Below, piece after piece: positions 16,790-24,414 of a DNA stretch of 64,000 nt (the stretch's first letter is position 1; every line of letters begins with the position of its first letter). The stretch comes from CAVVST01 sp963750995 (GTDB lineage Bacteria > Acidobacteriota > Vicinamibacteria > Vicinamibacterales > UBA2999): assembly GCA_963750995.1 (NCBI GenBank), contig CAVVST010000001.1:682001-746000 (forward strand), in the 5' to 3' direction. The notes below the pieces were generated by a model that saw only the letters and a program-made list of their open reading frames with translations, did not search any database and had not been told where the DNA came from. Position numbers and translations under genes: made by a program.

Positions 16790-18323
16790 CTAACCCTTGA
16801 TCAGATTCAGGATGGCTATACGCTGGCGCCACTCCGCCGGCCCGACGGCGTGAACGGCGTCGCCGTTCGTATCGACCGCGACCACGACCGGCATGTTCTC
16901 GACTTCGAACTCGATAAATCGCCTCCATGCCCAGGTCGGGAAAGGCGACGATCCGCGAGGATCGGATCGCCCGCGAGACAAGGTACGCCGCGCCGCCGAC
17001 CGCGATCAGGTAGACCGCCTTGTGGCGCTTGATCGCGTCGATGCCAACCGGTCCGCGCTCGGCCTTGCCAATCATCCCGAGCAGCCCCGTGTTCGCGAGC
17101 ATCGTGTCGGTGAACTTGTCCATGCGGGCTGCGGTCGTCGGGCCTGCCGGCCCGACAATTTCGCCGCGGACCGGATCGACAGGTCCAACGTAGTAGATGA
17201 AGCGATTGGTGAAATCGACGCCTGCGGGCAATCCCTCGCCGCTCGCCAGGAGCTCTGCCATCCGCTTGTGCGCCGCATCGCGCCCCGTCAGCATCCTGCC
17301 CGACAGGAGGAGCGGTTCTCCAGGTTTCCAGCCGAGGACGTCGTCGCGAGTGACGGTGTCGAGGTCCACGCGCCTGGCATTCGCGGCGGGCGCCCATTCC
17401 ACCTTCGGCCAGTCGTCCAGATTCGGTACCGGCAGGGCGACCGGCCCGGTACCGTCCATCACGAAGTGTGCGTGACGCGTGGCGGCACAGTTGGGGATGA
17501 TCGCCACCGGCAGCGACGCCGCGTGGGTCGGATAGTCCCTGATCTTCACGTCGAGGACGGTAGTGAGCCCGCCGAGGCCCTGCGCGCCGATGCCCAAGGC
17601 GTTGACGCCGTCAAAGATCTCCAGCCGGAGCTCCTCGAGCCGGGTTCGTGGCCCACGCGTCTTGAGTTCGTGTATGTCGATCGGATCCATCAGCGCCTCC
17701 TTGGCGAGCACCATCGCCTTTTCCGCGCTGCCGCCGATGCCGATCCCGAGGATGCCGGGCGGGCACCAGCCCGCGCCCATCGTCGGTACGGTCCGGAGTA
17801 CCCAGTCCGTGATGCTGTCCGATGGATTCAGCATCGCGAACCGGGCCTGGTTTTCCGAGCCGCCGCCTTTAGCCGCGAGTGTCACGTCGACGGTATGCCC
17901 CGGCACCAGCTGCGTGTGGATCACTGCCGGCGTGTTGTCGCGGGTGTTCTTTCTCGTCCCCGCGGGATCGGCTACGATTGACGCCCTGAGCACGTTGTCC
18001 GGATCGAGGTAGGCCCGGCGCACTCCCTCGTTGACCATCTCTTCGACGCTCAGCTCGGCGTCCCACCGCACCTGCATACCAACCTTGAGGAACACCACGA
18101 CGATCCCGGTATCCTGGCAGACCGGCCGGTGACCCTCCGCGCACATCCGCGAGTTCGTCAGAATCTGGGCGATGGCGTCACGTGCCGACGGCGATTCCTC
18201 CCGCCGGTACGCCTCACCCAGGGCCGTGATGTAGTCGATTGGATGGTAGTAGGAGGTGTGCTGCAGCGCATCGGCGACACTCTGGATGAAGTCTTCCTGC
18301 CGGATGGTACCGGTCGCCCGCAT
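16790..18323 (-). pseudogene. class I (iron-sulfur) fumarate hydratase, 1-bp frameshift near the 3' end
   Basis: From the ATG at 18323 the frame encodes a one-piece class I fumarase: alpha-type domain with CQDTGIVVVFLKVG (first cluster cysteine), AKGGGSENQARFAML, and GIGIGGSAEKAMVLAKEAL, then the beta-type domain with LSGRMLTGRDAAHKRM, and GPTTAARMD. The frame is lost at 16913, where one extra base follows MEAIY. Skipping it restores EFEVENMPVVVAVDTNGD and the natural end at 16790, for about 510 aa in all. The gene is convergent with the dicarboxylate permease, five bases apart, and fits the same acid metabolism. Class I fumarases can also hydrate mesaconate. As with the acyl-CoA dehydrogenase, the lesion could be biological or a sequencing indel. 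Confidence 0.88.
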
Positions 18324-18340
18324 GGAGACATCTTGCCGTA

Positions 18341-18634
18341 CTATCCGCACATGCGGCTTACGCTGGATTGCAATAGACATCCTGACGCCGTAGCACGCGC
18401 TGGCCACAGCGGCGGCCCGGCGCGGAAATGGCCGAATGCCACGTCGATCTCGCTCTCTCCCTCGTCATCACTTTCATCGTCACTCTGACCTCCGTCCTCG
18501 CCTGGATCGTCTGAGTCTTCTTCAGCTGCCTCTTCGACATCCAACGTTTCCTGATCCAGCTCCGAAGGGATTCTCCCGGTGAGCTGAAGTAGTGCCTCTT
18601 CCTCGCAGTCGCTAAGGTAGTCATATACCTTCAT
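18341..18634 (-). CDS. acidic hypothetical protein (97 aa)
   Basis: The ATG at 18634 is preceded by GGAGG at a nine-base spacing. The product starts MKVYDYLSDCEEEALLQL, then carries a very acidic low-complexity stretch rich in D, E and S (about residues 30-62) and a short neutral C-terminus. I recognise no domain. It lies 17 bases upstream of the fumarase start on the same strand and may share its transcript. Acidic disordered proteins of this kind can be DNA-mimic or chaperone-like, but nothing here supports a specific role. Confidence 0.5.
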   Translation of the reverse strand: MKVYDYLSDCEEEALLQLTGRIPSELDQETLDVEEAAEEDSDDPGEDGGQSDDESDDEGESEIDVAFGHFRAGPPLWPARATASGCLLQSSVSRMCG

Positions 18635-18762
18635 GATCGATCGCCTCCATCGCCGGCGGTGCAAGCCGCCGCGGCTGACGATCGTAAGGGAAGCGCGCAA
18701 CGGCCCTATGACGATGAGCGCCTTTACAGCGCCGCAACCTGCGCGTCACGGCACTGTGATCA

Positions 18763-19092
18763 GTGGTCCGGCAGCCAGGATGGGCTCAACAACCGGAGCG
18801 GTGGGTACTGTCGTTGTGTGGCGTGGGAGGCTGGTGGTGGAACGAAACGTTTCGGGGCGTGGCGGCGCTCGTGCTGATCGCGTGGACCGCGCACGAAGCC
18901 GTCCAGCCGATCATCAAGGTGACGCGGACCCAGGAGCGACGGCTGAACGATGGCACGACGTTCGAAATCTACAAGCGGTATCTCTCTCCCGACGACGTCG
19001 AGCGTTGGATCGGGAAATACGGATTGACGACGCGCATTGAGCACCTCGGTCCGGCGTTATTCGCTGTCTCAGGGTCATTCATCACCACGTAG
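18763..19092 (+). pseudogene. C-terminal remnant of a class I SAM methyltransferase
   Basis: Only the last about 60 residues of this 109-aa frame look ancestral: TQERRLNDGTTFEIYKRYL, then DDVERWIGKYG and HLGPALFAVSGSF match the end of small class I methyltransferases (ERxLxDGRxFxIVK, then a final strand pair). The Rossmann motif I glycine loop is missing and the N-terminal part looks random. I read it as a decayed gene end in an accessory stretch; translation is doubtful. Confidence 0.55.
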
Positions 19093-19230
19093 CGAAAAGG
19101 CGACAATAACCCCCGGTGCCAACAGTTCCCGCCGGCGAGCGGGAACCGGGGTCCATCATTCTGAGCCTGGGACCACTCTGCACGTTCGCCCGTCCTCACA
19201 ATCGTCAACGCGATCGAGTAGGCTTGGGAG

Positions 19231-19383
19231 ATGGAAATCTGGATCGCGGCGACGGTGATCGCGTCGGTGGTGGTGGGACTCGTCTTGAGGCGCTTTCTTG
19301 CGCCGGCGTCATCCGAGCCCGATCTCGGACAAGTCAGTCAGAGTTGGCTGACCGAAACGCGCGCGAACAAGAGCGAGCATTAG
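19231..19383 (+). CDS. 50-aa single-pass membrane peptide, copy 1
   Basis: A 50-aa frame starting MEIWIAATVIASVVVG: one N-terminal hydrophobic helix, a basic LRRF stop-transfer, then a polar tail ending ANKSEH. A second copy at 23338-23490 has the same length and about 80% identical residues, and the bases just upstream (GATCGAGTAGGCTTGGGA) are also shared. Substitutions between the copies are mostly conservative (for example SQSWLTE versus SESWITE), which suggests selection on protein. The function is unknown. Confidence 0.65.
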   Translation: MEIWIAATVIASVVVGLVLRRFLAPASSEPDLGQVSQSWLTETRANKSEH

Positions 19384-19637
19384 CGTCGTCGCCGTCGCGT
19401 TCACAAAGCACCGGCCGCAGCCATCCCGCCAACCGCGTAAACGCTAGACATGCGGGGTCGTCAGATCGGCGGTCCTGCGTCTCATCCAACATCGGCTTGC
19501 AGAGACGCCCAGTCAGAATCACTGCCGCACATACGGCGATCTCAAGTTCAGCACCTCTGATTAGGCACTGCTTCGGTCGTCCTTGCCTCTGACACCACGC
19601 CTCCGAAATTTTATGTTAGGGTCAGCGTCCGGTTGGG

Positions 19638-19862
19638 ATGCTTCGCTGCCCCTCTTGTTTCTCGCGCAAGGTGCAGGTCACTGGCACGGCGGTGAACGAC
19701 CGTCAGTTCATGATCGACTGCCGGTGCGAGACGTGCGGCCGGACGTGGGCGATGCTGACCGACAGCGACTTTCCCCCGACTCGCGGCACCAACAAGAAAC
19801 TGCCGTCCAAGCGCCTTAGCGTTCGTACTCCGACCAGTAGTCTGGCCCAGCAGCAACCATGA
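19638..19862 (+). CDS. zinc-ribbon microprotein (74 aa)
   Basis: The peptide begins MLRCPSCFSRKVQVTG and contains CRCETCGRTWAML about 25 residues later, so it carries two CxxC knuckles with a tryptophan after the second, as in the proteins at 12268-12459 and 22041-22238. The C-terminus is a polar, proline- and serine-rich tail. There is no strong ribosome-binding site. It lies in the decayed region 3' of tRNA-Pro. A nucleic-acid- or protein-binding zinc ribbon is the simplest reading. Confidence 0.65.
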   Translation: MLRCPSCFSRKVQVTGTAVNDRQFMIDCRCETCGRTWAMLTDSDFPPTRGTNKKLPSKRLSVRTPTSSLAQQQP

Positions 19863-19963
19863 GCTCGATCTCGATGACTATGTGACTATGTGACGAGGCC
19901 CCGCCTGACCCCACGTGCATAATGTAGTCCCCGAAAGCACTTCCGCCACAACGAGGAGAGATC

Positions 19964-20269
19964 ATGATCGTCATCCGCAACGTGTTTCGGTTGAAATTTG
20001 GAAAAGCACGAGAAGCCACTGCTCTGATGAAGGAAGGCTTAGCCATTCAGAAGCGGGTGTTGTCTGACGTCGAGTTTTCCACCCGCATGCTCGCCGACGT
20101 CACCGGTCCCTTCTACACGCTAGTTCTGGAACTCACGGTGCCAGATCTCGCGAGTTTTGAAAAGAACGCGCCACGAGCTTTCGGCGACCCGGAGTTCCAA
20201 GCCAATTACCAGAAAATGGCGCCACTCGTGGAATCTGGTTACCGCGAGGTTTTCTCGATTGTTGGATAG
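19964..20269 (+). CDS. NIPSNAP/ABM-like dimeric alpha-beta barrel protein
   Basis: The ATG at 19964 follows GAGGAG at a good distance. The 101-aa product opens MIVIRNVFRLKFGKAREATA, then has a central beta strand (FYTLVLELTVPDLASFEK) and a helix before a closing strand (GYREVFSIVG). That alternation is typical of the dimeric alpha-beta barrel superfamily (antibiotic biosynthesis monooxygenase, NIPSNAP, EthD). Many such proteins are uncharacterised. It stands alone in the accessory stretch and may be transcribed from its own promoter. Confidence 0.75.
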   Translation: MIVIRNVFRLKFGKAREATALMKEGLAIQKRVLSDVEFSTRMLADVTGPFYTLVLELTVPDLASFEKNAPRAFGDPEFQANYQKMAPLVESGYREVFSIVG

Positions 20270-20694
20270 AGGTGCGGCCGCGCCCGTCAAGACCGGTCGG
20301 CCGTCGGAATCGACCACGTGGAACGCCCTAGCGCGAACGTTCGGATCGGGGTAAGACCCGGAGCCCGCCCGGAGTTCGGGTGCGTCCGGCGGGCGTAGGC
20401 CACGCCCAAAAAAGAAAAGGGGCGCCCATCGAAACGGGTGCCCTCTTTTTAGAGCAAGCGGAAATTCTTACGAGAAAGTTACGAGCGGCGGGCGCAGGAT
20501 CCCGGCGAGGAGGAGAACCTCGATGGTAAAGGTCCGCTTGTGTGACCGCCGAAATCGGATTCGTCCCTGTTTCAGCTGTCACCAAAGGGAGTTTCCGGGT
20601 GGATTTGCCGGCTCGGGTCGAGCGACTTTCGACCTGTGCTGTATGGAACAGCCGATCTTTGCAAGGTTGGATACGATCATGTGGAAAAGGCATC
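20270..20694. other. 425-bp stretch without a convincing gene
   Basis: This gap holds a terminator-like hairpin (20419-20450) and a 74-codon open frame from 20523 to 20747 that has a good ribosome-binding site (GGAGGAG) but no recognisable domain and overlaps the histidine kinase start in another frame. I see no RNA gene. The second half may carry the kinase promoter and leader. Confidence 0.5.
20419..20450 (+). terminator. intrinsic terminator
   Basis: An 8-bp stem (GGGCGCCC with GGGTGCCC, one G-T pair) and a short loop are followed by CTCTTTTT at 20443-20450. An A-rich run lies on the other side (20408-20418), so it could also work on the minus strand. It lies about 150 bp after the alpha-beta barrel gene. 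Confidence 0.7.
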
Positions 20695-21792
20695 ATGCTC
20701 TACGAGTTCATACGAATACACCGCGAAGACATCATCAAGCGATGTAGGGCGAAGGTTGCTACGAGGTCGGTTCCACCGCCAACGAAAGCGGAGATCGATC
20801 ATGGCGTGCCGCTGTTTCTCGATCAGCTGGTCGAGGCCCTGCGCATCGGCGGCAGGAATCTGAACACCGACATATCTCAGAGTGCTGTTCTTCACGGCCG
20901 GGATCTCCTGCTTCAAGGGTTTACCGTGTCGCAGGTCGTTCACGATTATGGGGACGTCTGTCAGGCCATTACCGATCTCGCGATGGAGATAAACGCACCC
21001 ATCAGCACGGATGACTTTCGCACGTTGAATCGGTGTCTGGACGACGCCATTGCTGGCGCCGTCACCGAGTTCGGTCGCGGACGAAACCAATCCGGCATCG
21101 ACGGAGAGGCCGCACGCGGCAGTGAACGCCTCGGGTTCCTGGCGCACGAGCTGCGGAACCTGTTGAATACCGGGATGATCGCGTTCGAGGTCTTGAAGAC
21201 AGGAAACGTCGGAGTTGCCGGAAGCACCGGTAGAGTGCTTTACCGCAGTCTCGCGGGGGCCCGTGATCTCATTGCCCGCTCTCTTGCCGAGGTCCGGCTC
21301 ACGCAAGGAGTCGAAAACCGCGAGCGATTGCTGGTGTCTGAGTTCATCCACGAACTCGAGCCCGGCGCACAAATGGAAGCAGAGGCCAGAGGTATTACTT
21401 TCACTGTTGCGCCTATCGAAAAGGGCGTGGCAATCGAGGCGGACCGCCAAGTCCTCGCGGCGGTGATTGGAAACCTGCTGCAAAACGCCTTCAAGTTCAC
21501 ACGTCCTCGGACCACCGTCATCCTTCGGGTCGGCGCCAGTCCCGAGCGTGTGCTCATAGAGATTGAAGATGAATGTGGCGGGCTCGCCACCGCGAACACC
21601 GACGAGCTATTCCGCCCGTTCGAGCAGCGCGGCGCCGACCGGACGGGCGTCGGTCTTGGCCTCGCCTTCAGTCGATGGGGCGCGCAAGCGAACGACGGGC
21701 GCGTCTATACGCGCAATATTCCTGGTAAGGGGTGCGTCTTTACCGTGGACCTGCCGCGAGTTGCGTCTCCTGCGACAATGACCGTTCAGTAA
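20695..21792 (+). CDS. sensor histidine kinase with RsbRD-like N-terminal domain
   Basis: A 365-aa soluble protein starting at the ATG at 20695 (GGAAAAGG upstream). The first about 130 residues are helical (MLYEFIRIHREDIIKRCRAK, then HGRDLLLQGFTVSQVVHDYG) and resemble the RsbRD/RsbU N-terminal sensory bundle. A histidine kinase core follows: H-box FLAHELRNLLNTG with His151, N-box NLLQNAFKF, the ATP lid with DECGGL, FRPFEQRG and GVGLGLAF. No transmembrane segment is seen, so it should sense a cytoplasmic or protein signal. No cognate response regulator lies next to it. Confidence 0.88.
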   Translation: MLYEFIRIHREDIIKRCRAKVATRSVPPPTKAEIDHGVPLFLDQLVEALRIGGRNLNTDISQSAVLHGRDLLLQGFTVSQVVHDYGDVCQAITDLAMEINAPISTDDFRTLNRCLDDAIAGAVTEFGRGRNQSGIDGEAARGSERLGFLAHELRNLLNTGMIAFEVLKTGNVGVAGSTGRVLYRSLAGARDLIARSLAEVRLTQGVENRERLLVSEFIHELEPGAQMEAEARGITFTVAPIEKGVAIEADRQVLAAVIGNLLQNAFKFTRPRTTVILRVGASPERVLIEIEDECGGLATANTDELFRPFEQRGADRTGVGLGLAFSRWGAQANDGRVYTRNIPGKGCVFTVDLPRVASPATMTVQ

Positions 21793-22040
21793 CCGAATCT
21801 TCACGGCTTTGTAGCGGCAGCCGCAACAAGTCAGAGGCTCGTGACCTACGCTGCCTCGCATCGCGGCGGTCGTGGACATCACACCCCGCCTCCAACCCAG
21901 GTCACAAAATCCGCTGCCTCACTGCCACCGCTGGCGACGTTGTCGCGCGCGCCGATGGGTGATCTATGGCAGCGGGCGTTGAAGGATTGGTGGCTACTGG
22001 TCGCGAGCACTAGATTCAGCCGGCCGACTGTTCAACGACG

Positions 22041-22238
22041 CTACGACGTGTTTAGCTTAGAGGATGCCGGCGCCAGCGGAGATGGATGGCGGCGCGGTCC
22101 GACCTCGCTCCACGTCTTCGCGCAGGCGTCACAGCGATATTCGGTGACGTTATGCGCCGGTCCAGCGTTGAGGGCGGTAACGGCGACCTGTGGTGTATTG
22201 GCAAAACAGAAAGGACACCGTAACCATCGGAGCATCAT
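22041..22238 (-). CDS. zinc-ribbon microprotein (65 aa)
   Basis: The gene starts at paired ATGs (22238 or 22235) after GAGGG on the minus strand. The product has LRCPFCFANTPQVAVTAL and, after about 20 residues, YRCDACAKTWSEV: two CxxC knuckles with W after the second, matching the layout of the proteins at 12268-12459 and 19638-19862. It has a short polar C-terminal tail. It lies in the accessory region, on the strand opposite the kinase. Confidence 0.7.
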   Translation of the reverse strand: MMLRWLRCPFCFANTPQVAVTALNAGPAHNVTEYRCDACAKTWSEVGPRRHPSPLAPASSKLNTS

Positions 22239-22826
22239 CCGTCTCCCTCGTTAAGGCTTTGATGAGGGAGTCCACCGCCAAGGCAGGCTGCTCAGGAAAG
22301 ATGGCTAAGGGTAACACGGCCTGAAGCGACGGCAAGGGCGCACCTGAGCAGCTTTCCGAACGGCGCATGGGTGACCGACCACGACACCACTCCGGTGCGG
22401 CCGCGTTTAGTCACGCATCGGCTGATGATTTGCTTCAACACAGTTATGCCAACCCCATCATCACGAAAGCTGAACCGCTCGGCGGGCAGACTCAGCACAC
22501 GACCTCGAGCGAACACACGCGCACAGGCGGCGGCTATGGAGAATGAAGGACAAGGCCAGACGCAGGCGCGTTCTCAGATACATCGGCCTCCTTCCGCGCC
22601 TCGGAATGCCGTGACGCGCGTCCTGCTACGAAAGGGCAGTCGCGCCTTCCTCTGGCGCAAGCGGTCAGAACCTTCCGCACGCGACGACAGGCGGAGTCAC
22701 GACTCTGACCGACGGGGAGAACATCAGTATCCGGGGGACGAGAACAGACTTGATTGCGCGCCGAGCGACCGCGACGACCTCAAGAAACGGATGCGGGAGG
22801 TGAAGGGCGCGTCTTTTCGCAGCTGA
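22239..22826. other. 588-bp stretch with no recognisable gene
   Basis: Open frames exist on both strands (for example plus 22371-22826, minus 22292-22516) but read as arginine- and serine-rich shadow translations without motifs or good starts. The stretch lies between a zinc-ribbon gene and a YnfA remnant and probably holds decayed coding sequence I cannot identify. Confidence 0.5.
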
Positions 22827-23153
22827 ACCGCTATTCGCGCTCGCCTCACCCGAGTCGATTGTGCCTTTGGCGGACGTGCCTACGCGGCCTACGCCGGCAT
22901 CTACATCGCGGCGTCCGTTTGCTGGCTGTGGCTGGTCGAGGAACAGCGTCCGACAACGACAGACCGACTTGGCGCGGTCGTAGCGATCATCGGAGCACCG
23001 ATCGTGATCGGCTTCGCCGGTCGAAACCTAACCTGCACGCTACAGTGTGACGCCTTCGCTCACCCTCACGCTGATGTGTCGGTTACGGAAGCGGGAAGGC
23101 ATCTAACCGAGACGGGGCCGAAGAACCCTAGCGGGGCTTGCGCGGCAGCGTAA
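22827..23153 (+). pseudogene. YnfA (UPF0060) C-terminal remnant
   Basis: In one plus frame, preceded directly by a stop codon at 22824-22826, the sequence reads TRVDCAFGGRAYAAYAGIYI, followed by SVCWLWLVEEQRPTTTDRLG and a hydrophobic strand VVAIIGAPIVIG. This matches the second half of the four-helix YnfA membrane protein (GRxYAAYGGxYI, then WLWxVExxRPxxxDxxG). The first two helices are absent and there is no start codon before the conserved part. The frame then runs on to the stop at 23151 with no homology. It is a gene remnant. Confidence 0.75.
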
Positions 23154-23337
23154 CATCCCAACCTGACGCCAACCTAACAAGCGGCGGTGGAGTTCTCAAT
23201 ACCGCAGGACGGGACGGGGCTCCGTTGCACCGGCTGAGCCATCACCGGGTGCCGTTGGCCCGCCGTGATCCCTGACACTCATCGCTGCGCGGTCGGTTTG
23301 ACCGTCGAGGCCCCACTCAATCGAGTAGGCTTGGGAA

Positions 23338-23490
23338 ATGGAAATCTGGATCGCGGTAGCGGTGATCGCGTTGGTCGTAGTGGGACTCGCGTTGAGGCGC
23401 TTCCTTGCGCCGGCGTCATCCGAAGTCGATCTCGGACAGGTGAGTGAGAGTTGGATCACCGAAGCCCGGGCCAACAAGAGCGAACACTAG
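23338..23490 (+). CDS. 50-aa single-pass membrane peptide, copy 2
   Basis: The second copy of the 50-aa peptide, starting MEIWIAVAVIALVVVG and ending ANKSEH. It has the same length as copy 1 at 19231, with substitutions such as ASSEVDLGQVSESWITE for ASSEPDLGQVSQSWLTE. The shared upstream bases include TCGAGTAGGCTTGGGA. It lies 75 bases from the tRNA-Pro gene, on the opposite strand. Confidence 0.65.
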   Translation: MEIWIAVAVIALVVVGLALRRFLAPASSEVDLGQVSESWITEARANKSEH

Positions 23491-23512
23491 CGCGGCGGCT
23501 GGGCGACCCAGA

Positions 23513-23548
23513 AACACGAAAGGCCGAACCCCCGAAGGAATCCGGCCA
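23513..23548 (-). terminator. terminator of the tRNA-Pro gene
   Basis: On the minus strand, 17 bases after the tRNA 3' end, a GGCCG/CGGCC stem whose loop contains a TTCG turn is followed by TTTCGTGTTT. This is the usual layout of an intrinsic terminator behind a tRNA. Confidence 0.65.
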
Positions 23549-23563
23549 TTTCTACTGCATTTG

Positions 23564-23641
<78 letters not shown>

Positions 23642-23655
23642 ACGGAAAATCCAGC

Positions 23656-24414
23656 TTACCGTACTTGCGCGGGGCTCACCAGCGGCAAGCCCTCGACATA
23701 CGAGAGAACCTCGTGCGCCGTCATATCCGGGTGCAGCGGCGTCACCGACACGTATCCGTCGCGCACTGCCTGGTAATCCGAGCGGTCGTGCGGCTCCCAC
23801 TCGTTCTCCCCTTCTTCAATCCAGTAGTACGCCCGGCCGCGCGGGTCGATACGTTCGCTGACGACGGTGATGTGGTTGCGGCGCGCCTGGACGGTGGCTC
23901 GGAACCCCTTGTTGGAGCCGTACGGCGCGTTGATGTTCAGCATCGTGAACTTCGGAATCCCGCGCTCGAGTACCGCCTCGGCAATCACGGCCGCCGCCTT
24001 CGCGGCCGGCGGAAAGTCGTACTCGTTGCGCCGGTTCATGGTCGAGACCGCAATACTCGGGATCCCCAGCAGCGCGCCCTCCAGCGCGCCGGAAACGGTC
24101 CCCGAGTAGGTGACGTCGTCGCCGAGGTTCCACCCTTTGTTGATCCCCGACACGATGAGATCGGGCTTGCCGCGCAGCACATGCGCCATCGCGACGTTGA
24201 CACAGTCGGTCGGTGTGCCGTCGACGGCAAACACCCCGGGCTTGATCGGCTCGAGGCGCAGCGGACGCCTCAGCGTCAACGCATGGCCAATCGCGCTCGC
24301 CTCCTGGATCGGCGCCACGATGATCACCTCGCCGAGCGGCTCGAGCACTTGTGCAAGAGCGTGAATTCCTTCCGAGTGCACACCGTCGTCATTCGTGACG
24401 AGAATTCTTGGCAT
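23656..24414 (-). CDS. surE: 5'/3'-nucleotidase SurE
   Basis: A 252-aa protein starting MPRILVTNDDGVHSEGIHAL. The NDDG motif (Asp9, Asp10) holds the catalytic metal, the SxxG-type site is in EASAIGHALTL, and the conserved SGINKGWNLGDDVTYSGTV block gives the Asn metal ligand and substrate loop. SurE removes phosphate from nucleoside monophosphates and short polyphosphates in the cytoplasm. The length is normal. Its start overlaps the end of the upstream MFS gene by 26 bases, so the two are probably co-transcribed. Confidence 0.95.
   Translation of the reverse strand: MPRILVTNDDGVHSEGIHALAQVLEPLGEVIIVAPIQEASAIGHALTLRRPLRLEPIKPGVFAVDGTPTDCVNVAMAHVLRGKPDLIVSGINKGWNLGDDVTYSGTVSGALEGALLGIPSIAVSTMNRRNEYDFPPAAKAAAVIAEAVLERGIPKFTMLNINAPYGSNKGFRATVQARRNHITVVSERIDPRGRAYYWIEEGENEWEPHDRSDYQAVRDGYVSVTPLHPDMTAHEVLSYVEGLPLVSPAQVR

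Noticed and set aside
20523..20747. A 74-codon frame with a strong ribosome-binding site before the histidine kinase
   Set aside because: It overlaps the kinase start in another frame and has no recognisable domain; kept only as a possible leader peptide.
18600..23500. Integron cassette array
   Set aside because: A few GCCTAAC- and GTTAGG-like words occur but no paired attC hairpins and no IntI integrase; orientation of the small genes is mixed.
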